Source of the DNA: Nitrospira sp.
GTDB lineage: Bacteria > Nitrospirota > Nitrospiria > Nitrospirales > Nitrospiraceae
Length of the DNA: 11,918 nt
Reading direction: 5' to 3'
NCBI GenBank assembly: GCA_012032965.1
Contig: JAAUPT010000017.1
Location: 1 to 11,918, forward strand
In this document: piece after piece, positions 1 through 7,870 of the stretch
Numbering within the stretch: the stretch's first letter is position 1
How the letters are laid out: each line of letters begins with the position of its first letter
The notes under the pieces: model-generated
Databases searched by the model: none
Seen by the model: the letters and a program-made list of their open reading frames with translations, nothing else
What the model was told of the DNA's origin: nothing
Translations under genes and position numbers: made by a program

Positions 1-15
1 CCCTTGAACGCATGG

Positions 16-1286
16 CTATTCACCTTCTGCCGGCACGAGATGTCCGCCTACCTGCGTGATAAAGGCCGCTTTCGTCATAGCCGACGGCTTATGCTTACGA
101 GCTGGTAACGGATGGATGGCGAGAATCTTCTGCAGCCAGGTATTCAAGGTTCCGGTGGGGACGCGTTTGGTAAACATGGTGTGCACGTCGTTGAGGAGCG
201 GGAAGAGACGACGGAGGGATTCGGGTTTGATGGCGGAACCATACAGGATCGGAGCCCATGTCAGAAAAGGAAATCGGCGACGGAACTCGAGTTCGTACTC
301 TTCTCGAGCCTTCTCATCCCCGGCCCGCAGGTCCCATTTGTTGATCAACAGGATGCAGGCGCGTCCTTGCTTGAGAATAGCCCCGGCAATCTTGGTATCT
401 TGTTCTGTGACGCCTTCCACGCCATCCAAGAGCAGGACCGCAATGTCTGACCGACCGATGGCACGGAGCGATCGGAGTACGCTGTAGCCTTCCACGCCAC
501 GATCGATCTTGCCGCGCCGTCTAATCCCTGCCGTGTCGGTGAAGATGTAGCGCTGATCCTGGTAGGTGACCAGTGAGTCGATGGGGTCACGTGTCGTGCC
601 TGGAATATTGCTGACAACGACCCGTTCTTCTCCCAGTAGCGCGTTCACGAGCGTGGATTTCCCGACATTCGGGCGTCCCGCGACGGCAACACGGGGCAGC
701 TGCTGCAGCTGATCGGAATCGTCCACCGACGGAAGAAGTGGATAGATGGCATCCAGCAACTCGGCAACCCCGAGGCCATGTTCGGCCGACACAGGGTAGA
801 GCTGGTCGGTGCCCAATTGGTAGAAGTCGGCGAGTAAGGGCTCTGATTTGGGTGTATCGATCTTGTTGATGGCATAGAAGAGCGGCTTCGTGACGCCGCG
901 CAGGAGCCGCACGACTTCATGGTCCGGGGGGTCAAACCCGAACGCCCGTCCAGGAGTGCAATGAGGATATCGGCCTCGGCAATCGCCAGTTCCGACTGCC
1001 GTCGGATCAAGGTCAACATACTGTCTGATGCCGAGAGATCGAGCCCCCCAGTATCGACTAGCCGAAACTTTCTATTGCGGTAGGTGGCGTCGGCATAGTT
1101 GCGGTCGCGTGTGACGCCGGGGACATCATCCACAATGGCGATTTTTGCGCCTAAGATCTTGTTGAACAATGTCGACTTCCCCACGTTTGGTCGGCCGATG
1201 ATGGCAACGAGCGGAGGTGGGCTGCCTTCTTGTGGCAACACCGGCAGGGTCGGTTCCTGTTGGGGGTCTGATTTTGTGCGTGGCAT
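16..1286 (-). CDS. der: Ribosome-assembly GTPase Der (EngA), frameshifted, C-terminus incomplete
   Basis: Der is a cytoplasmic double GTPase needed for 50S ribosomal subunit maturation. Both G domains are visible. G-domain 1 has the P-loop GRPNVGKST about 30 residues in, then PGVTRDR and DTGG. Its NKID lies just past the frame break. G-domain 2 has a second GRPNVGKST, PGTTRD, DTAG and NKWD. The first 119 or so codons are in one frame (from ATG 1284-1286). The rest continues in another frame from about position 912 downwards. Adding one C on the coding strand in the run at 926-931 turns GLTPRTMKS into GLTPPDHEVVRLL, which is normal Der. The restored protein would be about 423 residues, with an N-terminal extension of about 26 residues before the first G domain. 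The C-terminal KH-like domain stops at TQVGGHLVPAEGE, about 40 residues earlier than usual. This could be a second indel or a true truncation. No clear ribosome binding site is seen. Family assignment is very secure. Confidence 0.95.
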
Positions 1287-1355
1287 GATTCGACGGACCG
1301 TAGCATAGGATTTTTCTCAAACACAACTCGTCTCGTCTTCCAGCCAGCGTTCGGC

Positions 1356-1368
1356 TATACTTTACCGT
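1356..1368 (+). promoter_or_regulatory. Possible -10 box just upstream of the HAD gene (near-leaderless start)
   Basis: TATACT at 1356-1361 is a near-perfect -10 hexamer only 7 bases before the ATG at 1369, and no Shine-Dalgarno sequence intervenes. If it is used, transcription would begin at or next to the start codon. No good -35 box is visible at 17 bases spacing, so this rests on one hexamer. Confidence 0.35.
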
Positions 1369-2046
1369 ATGGCGCAGTGTCCTCCCGACTGGTCCCACAT
1401 CGACGATGTGCTGCTTGATATGGACGGCACGTTGCTCGACCGCCATTTCGATAACTTCTTTTTCGAGGAAGAATTGCCGCGTCGATACGCGACGCTCCAC
1501 GGTCTCTCATGTGAGGAAGCTCGAAATCGTCTCATGGCGATGTATCGGTCGGTTGAAGGCGAATTAGCGTGGACGGATCTGAACTACTGGACCAAGCAGG
1601 TCGGTATTGATGTGGTGGCGATGCACAAGGAGCTCGATCATATGATCGGCTTTCTACCCGGTGCAGAGGAGTTTCTACGGTCCCTCCGGAAACTAGGGAA
1701 ACGCGTGACAATTGTGACGAATGCCCATGAAACCGGTGTGTCGGTCAAAGTTGCCAAGACTGGTCTGGATCGGTATGTGGATCGGATTGTGGACGCGTTT
1801 GAGATCGGCTATCTCAAGATGCGACCGGAGTATTGGCCAAACTGCCAACGATTGCTGAGCTTTGACCCGACACGCTCGTTGTTCATGGATGACGACGAAG
1901 GCTGTCTGATGGCCGCGAAAGAATTTGGTGTGGCGTATCTGGTTCACAGCGCCAAGTCGAGTTCGCACTTGCCGCCGACTCCGCTTCCGAAGTATTTCTC
2001 CGTTACGGGTTTCGCCCCGCTGATGAACGGTCGGCCGTCAAGCTAA
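1369..2046 (+). CDS. HAD-family hydrolase, YrfG-like GMP/IMP 5'-nucleotidase
   Basis: This is a 225-residue haloacid-dehalogenase-superfamily phosphatase. Motif I is DMDGT (nucleophile D17, general acid/base D19), motif II is TNAH at 117-120, the motif III lysine is K150 in YLKMRPEYW, and motif IV is the acidic cluster DDDE at 174-177. The cap is alpha-helical and inserted after motif I. The N-terminal pattern DDVLLDMDGTLLD..FDN and the LAW..LNYW segment resemble E. coli YrfG, which dephosphorylates GMP and IMP. The substrate here is inferred from that resemblance. The ATG at 1369 is the first in frame that leaves motif I intact. There is no Shine-Dalgarno sequence, but a TATACT box ends 7 bases upstream. 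It is divergent from der (82 bases between starts), and its end overlaps the convergent methyltransferase by 9 bases. The gene appears unbroken. Confidence 0.85.
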   Translation: MAQCPPDWSHIDDVLLDMDGTLLDRHFDNFFFEEELPRRYATLHGLSCEEARNRLMAMYRSVEGELAWTDLNYWTKQVGIDVVAMHKELDHMIGFLPGAEEFLRSLRKLGKRVTIVTNAHETGVSVKVAKTGLDRYVDRIVDAFEIGYLKMRPEYWPNCQRLLSFDPTRSLFMDDDEGCLMAAKEFGVAYLVHSAKSSSHLPPTPLPKYFSVTGFAPLMNGRPSS

Positions 2047-2664
2047 TGCTTGGCCGACTGCTGTGCCTCGATACATCTCGCCAGCCAATCTTGGCACACC
2101 CTGCATGCTAAATCGATCAAGGTGAGCGATCGTGAGGCCGGATTGGGTGATCAGCTGATCGATCTGCCGGTTGAGGTTGCACCCGCAACCGATCACGTTC
2201 TGAATGGGATTCAACCGGTCTTGCCACACAGCGACCTTTCGATCATCGCTCCGGCCGTGTTCCAAGAATAGAAATCTACCCCCCGGCTTGAGGACTCGTC
2301 CTACTTCTCGCAGCGCGAGCACTGGATCGGTAATTGTGCAGAACGTCCAGGTGCTGACGACGGTATCGAATTCTCTGTCAGGAAACGGCAGTTGCTCCGC
2401 CGTGACATGGCGGGTCTGGATCGGATACGGCGCCGCAGCCATGCGGTGCGTGACCTTCAGTGGGAGCAGAATTGCCGGATCAACGATCGAAAGGCGAGTG
2501 ATCGTGGCTGGGTAATGGCAGAGGTTGAGACCTGTACCGAACCCGATCTCCAGTACCTCTCCAGAAGCCGGCTGCAACAGCGCTTCTCGCAGTTGCGAGA
2601 ATGCCGGTCGAGCCATGACCCAATCCATCAGTCGGGGAAAGATCTGAGTCGCGTACAGTCCCAT
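2038..2664 (-). CDS. Class I SAM-dependent methyltransferase, METTL7/UbiE-like
   Basis: This 208-residue protein is a Rossmann-fold methyltransferase. Motif I is VLEIGFGTGLNL at residues 37-48, the acidic residue ending strand 2 lies in SIVDP near 61, and motif II/III is LPFPDREFDTVVSTWTFCTI near 92-111. These are followed by the REVGRVLKPGGRFLFLEHG block typical of small-molecule methyltransferases. The downstream WQDRLNP and GCGCNLNR pieces resemble the bacterial relatives of METTL7 (thiol methyltransferase/phospholipid methyltransferase-like) proteins. The substrate cannot be told from sequence. No signal peptide or membrane segment is seen, so it is probably cytoplasmic. The ATG at 2664 has a G-rich stretch (GGGG) immediately upstream, a weak ribosome binding site. 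It diverges from the barrel-protein gene at 2771 across about 106 bases that must hold both promoters. Confidence 0.85.
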   Translation of the reverse strand: MGLYATQIFPRLMDWVMARPAFSQLREALLQPASGEVLEIGFGTGLNLCHYPATITRLSIVDPAILLPLKVTHRMAAAPYPIQTRHVTAEQLPFPDREFDTVVSTWTFCTITDPVLALREVGRVLKPGGRFLFLEHGRSDDRKVAVWQDRLNPIQNVIGCGCNLNRQIDQLITQSGLTIAHLDRFSMQGVPRLAGEMYRGTAVGQALA

Positions 2665-2756
2665 ATCCCCTTCAGGGTATCTCCCTCAACCTTTGCAGAA
2701 TAGTCAGGATGCCTGCTGAGGTTCTAGTCTGCAAGCGGTAATTCGCTTGATCATCC

Positions 2757-2762
2757 AAGGAG
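2757..2762 (+). promoter_or_regulatory. Ribosome binding site for the beta-barrel gene
   Basis: AAGGAG lies 8 bases before ATG 2771. It selects that start over an in-frame upstream codon at 2747, which has no such site. Confidence 0.7.
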
Positions 2763-2770
2763 ATCACCCG

Positions 2771-3496
2771 ATGAGCACGAACGTTGGGGAAGCACTACGA
2801 CGGTCCAAGAGCATGGTTTTCTGTATGGCGATGGCCTTCAGTGTTGGCTCGGCTCCTCCAGCTCTTGCCGAGACCTATGTCTCCGGCATGGTTGGAGCGA
2901 CTCTCGCTCCGGATACGGTACGTGGGCGGGTGAACGACCCGAGTTTCGTAGGTCTTCCGGAGGGAACTTCCATTTCGAACGTTCAGTTGAACCGCTCGAT
3001 CATGTACGGCGCCAAGATCGGACATTACTTCAACTCGCTACCTTGGCTGGGTGTGGAGCTCGAGGCCTTTGTCACCACCCCCCATCGGCCCGCACAGCGT
3101 CTGACTCTGAATGCCCCTGGGATCGGTACAATTCAGCAGGACGAACCGGGTGCGACAAACCGAATCGTAGTGGTGTCGCCGCTCGTCCTGGTGCGGTACC
3201 GAGCCGGATCGTTCGAACCCTACGCTGGAATCGGTCCGGCAGTGTTCTTTCTCCATCAAGAACAACTCACCGCCTCGGGTAGTCCGGCGAACTACTCGCA
3301 GTCGAACACGGGATACGGCCTGAACACCCAGGTCGGTCTTCGATATCGGTTGACGGGACATATCTCAGTGTTCGGCGAATGGAAATACAACTACGGTCGC
3401 ATCGATCTGGCCGGGCAAGCCAATGTGAATCACTTCGGCATCACCGCACTCTCACAACTCCATCACTTTGTTTTCGGGGTTGGGTATCACTTCTAG
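2771..3496 (+). CDS. Outer-membrane beta-barrel protein with signal peptide
   Basis: The predicted protein has 241 residues. The N-terminus carries a long n-region (RRSK at 10-13), a hydrophobic core around residues 15-28 and a signal peptidase I site PPALA^ETYV, giving cleavage after residue 33. The mature part consists of alternating amphipathic stretches typical of an eight-strand OmpA/OmpW-type barrel (YVSGMVGATL, GVELEAFV, FEPYAGIGPAVFF, NTQVGLRYRL, ISVFGEWKYNYG). It ends in FVFGVGYHF, whose C-terminal Phe is the usual BAM recognition signature. A family resemblance to OmpW or the outer-membrane beta-barrel domain class is likely, but the transported or bound ligand is unknown. It has a good ribosome binding site, stands alone between a divergent methyltransferase and leuS, and shows no frameshift. 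Confidence 0.8.
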   Translation: MSTNVGEALRRSKSMVFCMAMAFSVGSAPPALAETYVSGMVGATLAPDTVRGRVNDPSFVGLPEGTSISNVQLNRSIMYGAKIGHYFNSLPWLGVELEAFVTTPHRPAQRLTLNAPGIGTIQQDEPGATNRIVVVSPLVLVRYRAGSFEPYAGIGPAVFFLHQEQLTASGSPANYSQSNTGYGLNTQVGLRYRLTGHISVFGEWKYNYGRIDLAGQANVNHFGITALSQLHHFVFGVGYHF

Positions 3497-3504
3497 ATCT
3501 GCTC

Positions 3505-3546
3505 GACCTTCGCCGGCTGATCGCGGTTCAGACCAGCCGGTTGGTC
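3505..3546 (+). terminator. Weak hairpin after the barrel gene
   Basis: CCGGCT (3513-3518) can pair with AGCCGG (3535-3540), extended by GACC (3505-3508) with GGTC (3543-3546). It starts 9 bases after the stop codon at 3494-3496. There is no T-run, so it may be a Rho-dependent or mRNA-stabilising structure, or chance. Confidence 0.25.
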
Positions 3547-3634
3547 CACACCGAGACGCAGTCCCGATTCTTGTTGCTCCATACAGTCTGTGATAGAGTC
3601 CCCAGTCCCTGAGCGGGTGTGTGAGCCCGTCAAT

Positions 3635-3640
3635 TATACT
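3635..3640 (+). promoter_or_regulatory. Possible -10 box for leuS
   Basis: TATACT at 3635-3640 sits 10 bases before ATG 3651, and no Shine-Dalgarno sequence lies in between. It is the same hexamer in the same near-start position as before the HAD gene at 1369. No convincing -35 box is visible. Confidence 0.35.
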
Positions 3641-3650
3641 CTTCTGGACC

Positions 3651-6088
3651 ATGAGCAAGACCTACGACCATCACGCCATTGAATCGAAATGGCAGGCTTA
3701 TTGGGAGCAACACCGCCCATTCAAAGCCTCCGATGATTTATCGAGGCCGAAATTTTACTGCCTCGATATGTTTCCCTATCCATCCGGTTCTGGGCTCCAC
3801 GTCGGCCATCTGGAAGGGTACACCGCTACCGATATTGTCTCACGGTACAAACGGATGCGAGGGTTCAACGTGCTGCATCCGATGGGCTGGGACGCATTCG
3901 GTCTGCCGGCTGAACAGTATGCCGTGAAAACCGGAATTCATCCTGCAAAGACGACTACCGAAAACATCGCCACCTTTTAAGCGCCAGATGAAGCGCGTCG
4001 GACTTTCATATGACTGGGAGCGGGAACTTAGCACCACCGACCCCCAGTACTATCGTTGGACACAATGGATTTTCCTGAAACTCTTTGAACGAGGATTAGC
4101 CTATGTGGCGGAAGTTCCCGTGAACTGGTGCCCAGCGCTCGGCACGGTACTGGCGAACGAGGAAATCATCGATGGCAAGAGCGAAGTCGGCGGTTTTGAT
4201 GTGATTCGCAAGCCGATGCGTCAATGGGGTGCTGAAGATTACCGCCTATGCCGATCGATTGCTGGAAGATTTGAAGCTGGTTGACTGGCCCACCAGTACG
4301 TTGGAAATGCAGAAAAATTGGATCGGCCGGTCGGTCGGCGCAGAGGTGGACTTCACCCTGGCCGATCAGAAGGGTGCGATTCGCGTATTCACGACCAGGC
4401 CGGATACGTTGTTCGGTGCGACCTATATGGTTTTGGCGCCGGAGCATCCGCTCGTTGATGTGGTTGTGAGTAACAAGCAGAAAACTGCCGTTCAGACCTA
4501 CCGTGAGGCGTCGGCCAAGAAAAGTGATTTACAACGGCAAGAGTTGGAAAAAGAAAAGACCGGTGTGTTTACGGGTGGCTATGCCGTCAACCCCGTGAAC
4601 GGAGAGCAGTTGCCGATCTGGATCGCGGATTATGTCCTGATGAGTTACGGGACCGGTGCGATCATGGCTGTGCCCGCCCATGACGAACGGGACTGGGCCT
4701 TCGCACGGCAATATGCGCTCCCGATTCGAGAGGTCATTGCCGGGGGAACCGTTCAGGAGGCGGCCTTCACTGAGACGAATCGCGGGACGGTGGTAAATTC
4801 AGCGACGAGCGATGACGCCTTTTCGATCAACGGACTCACGCCGGACAAGGCAATCCCCAAAATCACCGAGTGGCTTGAAAAGCAGGGCAAGGGCATACAA
4901 GCGGTCAACTACAAGCTGCGCGATTGGCTGTTTGCCAGACAGCGGTATTGGGGTGAACCGTTCCCAATCGTGTGGGTGGACGGGGACGCACGTCCGCTTC
5001 CGGAAGAGCGGCTGCCTCTGGTGTTGCCCGAGACGCACAACTTTAAGCCATCGGGGACAGGCGAAAGCCCATTAGCGAACTTGACCGAGTGGCTGACGAC
5101 GACCGATCCTGTCACGAACAAACCGGCAAGACGAGAAACCAATACCATGCCGCAGTGGGCCGGTTCTTGCTGGTATTACCTGAGATTCATCGATCCCAAG
5201 AACTCGACTCACCTGCTCGACCCAGCGAAAGAACGCTATTGGATGCCCGTGGATCTCTACATCGGCGGCAGCGAGCATGCGGTTCTGCATCTCCTGTATG
5301 CGCGATTCTGGCACAAAGTCTTGTTTGACATCGGGGTGACGAGCACGCCCGAGCCATTCATGAAGTTGGTACATCAGGGCATTGTGCTGGGCGAAGATAA
5401 TCAGAAGATGTCGAAATCGCGCGGGAACGTGGTCAACCCAGACGAGATGATCGACCAGTTCGGCGCGGATGCTGTGCGACTTTACGAAATGTTCATGGGA
5501 CCGCTCGAAGCGATGAAACCTTGGAGCACCAGAGGTGTGGAAGGAGTGACGCGGTTCTTGGACCGAGTCTGGAGAGTGATGGTCGACGAGCAAGGTCGAC
5601 TGTCTAGCTCCGTCGTCCCGACCGCGCCCAGCCTCGACCACGAGCGTCTGCTCCATCAGACGATCAAGAAAGTGACGGAGGACATCGAAGCCCTGCGTTT
5701 CAACACGGCGATCTCCCAGATGATGATTTTCACCAACGAGATGACCAAAGCCCAGGCGCGGCCCCGAGCTGTCATCGAGCCATTTGTCTTGCTGCTCTCA
5801 CCGTTTGCGCCACACCTCGCCGAGGAGCTCTGGGGCTTGCTTGGGCATCACCCCAGCGTCTCGCAACAGCCGTGGCCGACGTTCGATCCGGCGATGACAG
5901 TAGGCGAACACATGACCATACCTATTCAAGTCAATGGGAGGCTCCGGGCAAAAATTGAGGTGCCGACCGAGGCAGTGCGTGAAGATATTGAACGGTTGGC
6001 CCGTGCGGAAGCGGCAGAGTGGTTGCAGGGCAAGGAGCCGAAGAAGGTGATTTACGTCGACAAAAAGCTGTTCAACTTTGTCGTCTAG
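3651..6088 (+). CDS. leuS: Leucyl-tRNA synthetase, two frameshifts
   Basis: LeuRS charges tRNA-Leu with leucine. The class Ia catalytic core is clear: [12 protein letters not shown] with the HIGH motif as HVGH at residues 50-53, [13 protein letters not shown], and KMSKS at 585-589. The CP1 editing domain is present ([19 protein letters not shown] and [16 protein letters not shown]), as is a C-terminal domain ending [15 protein letters not shown]. The gene is split over three frames. Removing one T from the run at 3975-3978 joins ENIATF to [13 protein letters not shown]. Removing one G from the run at 4226-4229 joins MRQW to [15 protein letters not shown]. The restored protein is 811 residues, normal for the bacterial type. 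ATG 3651 ([15 protein letters not shown]) was chosen because it matches the usual LeuRS N-terminus. An in-frame GTG at 3621 would add ten unlikely residues. It is followed directly by lptE and holA. Confidence 0.96.
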
Positions 6089-6090
6089 GA

Positions 6091-6111
6091 GTGCTGAGTG
6101 CTGAGTGTTGA
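6091..6111 (+). repeat. Three-copy heptanucleotide tandem repeat
   Basis: GTGCTGA occurs at 6091-6097 and 6098-6104, with a third, one-mismatch copy GTGTTGA at 6105-6111. It fills the leuS-lptE junction immediately after the leuS stop codon. The unit length is not a multiple of three, which argues against coding function. Confidence 0.75.
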
Positions 6112-6739
6112 GAAGAGAGGGAGTCATGAGAGAAGCGAGCCGGTTGTTTTTATCCTCAGCATGTTCATCTCAGCACTTATTGCTTCGACGATCGTCGCTT
6201 GCGGCTATCAATTCAGAGTCGACGGCCCCGGCCCGACCATCGGAGGAGCTGTTGCCTCGACCTCGAATGAACCGCCACCACGCCTCATCATCCGGACGTT
6301 GCTCAACAACAGCTTCGAGCCGAACCTCGAAATGCGATACACTAATTACTTTCGTGATGAATTTTCCGCTGGGAGTGGAGCGCAGGTCGTTCCCGAATCC
6401 GAAGCAGCGGATCTGGTGCTGACTGGGCAGATCTTGTCGGTCATCGTGCCGACGCTCAGTTTTTCTCAAACGGCGACGCTAGAAAGTCGGACTGAGGTGG
6501 TCGTCTTGGTTCAGGTCGAAGACGTTCGGTCCAGGAAAGTAGTCTGGAGACAGCTGGCAAAAGGAGCGTCGGAGTTCTTTGTGACGCCCGACCTTCAATT
6601 CAATCGCGCGCTGCAAAATCGGGCGGTGGAGCAGGCGGGTCGCTTTGTGGCAGCCGACCTGGCGGCGCGATTTCTGTTACAGCTTGAAACAGGCGACCTG
6701 AAAAAACAAGCGCCCGTACAGGATCCTGAGCCTCAATAG
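6098..6739 (+). CDS. lptE: LPS-assembly lipoprotein LptE
   Basis: LptE is an outer-membrane lipoprotein that plugs the LptD barrel and helps insert lipopolysaccharide into the outer leaflet. A hydrophobic stretch is followed by a lipobox IVAC and then GYQFR, the hallmark start of mature LptE proteins. The body contains NNSFEPNLEMRYTNYFRDEF and a beta-rich segment with LVLTGQILSV, typical of the family. It is 213 residues from GTG 6098, which has AGGAG at 6087-6091. That start lies inside a tandem repeat and gives an acidic/basic 20-residue lead-in. A better start may be ATG 6126, with GAGGGAG at 6117-6123. From there a single extra T in 6147-6151 would give MREASRLFFILSMF and a textbook lipoprotein signal. 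It sits between leuS and holA, a commonly conserved order. Family call is good; the start is uncertain. Confidence 0.85.
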   Translation: MLSVEKRGSHERSEPVVFILSMFISALIASTIVACGYQFRVDGPGPTIGGAVASTSNEPPPRLIIRTLLNNSFEPNLEMRYTNYFRDEFSAGSGAQVVPESEAADLVLTGQILSVIVPTLSFSQTATLESRTEVVVLVQVEDVRSRKVVWRQLAKGASEFFVTPDLQFNRALQNRAVEQAGRFVAADLAARFLLQLETGDLKKQAPVQDPEPQ

Positions 6740-6757
6740 CATGATAGGTGTTGGTCG

Positions 6758-7870
6758 ATGGCCTCGTCGGTAAACCATGTGCAACTGGAGGTGGCGCTCA
6801 AACAGCAGGCACCAGGATCGCTCTATCTTGTCGTTGGGGAAGAAGACTTGCTGAGAGATCATGCGATCGCGGCTCTCAAGCGCGCAGTGGTTGGGAGTGA
6901 CGGAGATGAATTCAATTGCGAACTGTTTTATGGCGATGAAGCGAGCGGAAGCGATATTCGAAATAGTGTGGCAGCCGTCCCCGTCTTTGCCCCACGGCGG
7001 TTGGTCGTGGTGAAGTCAGCGGAAAAACTGACGGCTCGGGAAGGCGAGCTGCTGCTCGACTGTGTGCAGAATCCGGTGGAGTCCACGACGCTGGTATTTG
7101 TAAGCCCGAAGTTGGATGGCCGACTGAAATTCTCCCAAGCCCTCACGCGGGCGGCGGTTGTCGTCGATTGTTCGCCGCTCCGTGATGCTCAGTTGCCTTC
7201 CTGGATTATGCGCGAAGCAGAACGGGTGGGGTTGCAGCTTGAGGAACGTGCGGCTCAAGTACTGCAGGAAGCGTGCGGAGCATCCCTCTATGGACTGCGA
7301 CGAGAATTGGAGAAGCTGGCTTCGTACGTGCCGTCTAATCGTTCAGTCACGGTTGCCGATGTCCACCTGCTCCGTGGCGTCGATCCGGGCGCGTCCGTGT
7401 TTGATTTGACGCTGGCGATCGCTGAGGGCGATCGAGGACGAGTTCTCTCGATCTTAGCGCGTAACCTTGAAGCTGGAGAAGCCCCTCTTCGCATTCTTGG
7501 ATCCCTTGTGTGGCAGTATCGACGACTCTGGAAAGTCAAAGAGTCGCTGGCCAATGGCGGTCGGGAAGGGGAGGCAGCTAGGAGTTTGCGCATGGATCCA
7601 CGGAAGGTGCGCCATTTTCTTGAACGGTTTTCTGAAGCGCATCTTCAGCAAGCACTGCGGCTCTTTCTAGACACCGATGCTAAGCTCAAAGGAGGGAGTG
7701 GCAGTCGTCCACGAATGGTGTTGGAAGGCCTGCTGTTGAAACTCTGCGAGGAGAATGCGAGCAGACAGGCCGACTTGGCTAAGCAGCCCAAGGCTCCACC
7801 GAAACGAGCGCTCACGCGTGTGGTGTCGAACGTTCGAACGATTAAGAGCCGGAACCAGACAGCGCGTTGA
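6758..7870 (+). CDS. holA: DNA polymerase III delta subunit
   Basis: HolA is the clamp-loader subunit that opens the beta sliding clamp during replication. The 370-residue protein starts with the family pattern SLYLVVGEEDLLRDHAI, has the FAPRRLVVVKSAEKL strand-helix block and the domain II/III features LQEACGASLYGLRRELEKLASY and VFDLTLAIAEGDRGRVLSIL. It then continues into a helical C-terminal domain (LWQYRRLWKVKE-like). Typical family length is about 340. The excess is a basic tail (PPKRALTRVVSNVRTIKSR) of doubtful structure. The ATG at 6758 lies 18 bases after the lptE stop, with only a weak G-rich ribosome binding site, so it is probably cotranscribed and perhaps translationally coupled. 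The 3' end overlaps the reconstructed convergent rpsT by 29 bases. No frameshift is seen. Confidence 0.93.
   Translation: MASSVNHVQLEVALKQQAPGSLYLVVGEEDLLRDHAIAALKRAVVGSDGDEFNCELFYGDEASGSDIRNSVAAVPVFAPRRLVVVKSAEKLTAREGELLLDCVQNPVESTTLVFVSPKLDGRLKFSQALTRAAVVVDCSPLRDAQLPSWIMREAERVGLQLEERAAQVLQEACGASLYGLRRELEKLASYVPSNRSVTVADVHLLRGVDPGASVFDLTLAIAEGDRGRVLSILARNLEAGEAPLRILGSLVWQYRRLWKVKESLANGGREGEAARSLRMDPRKVRHFLERFSEAHLQQALRLFLDTDAKLKGGSGSRPRMVLEGLLLKLCEENASRQADLAKQPKAPPKRALTRVVSNVRTIKSRNQTAR

Noticed and set aside
5072..5656. 194-codon minus-strand open frame opposite leuS
   Set aside because: It lies entirely within the well-supported leuS coding region, has no ribosome binding site or recognisable motif, and its composition is that of an antisense shadow.
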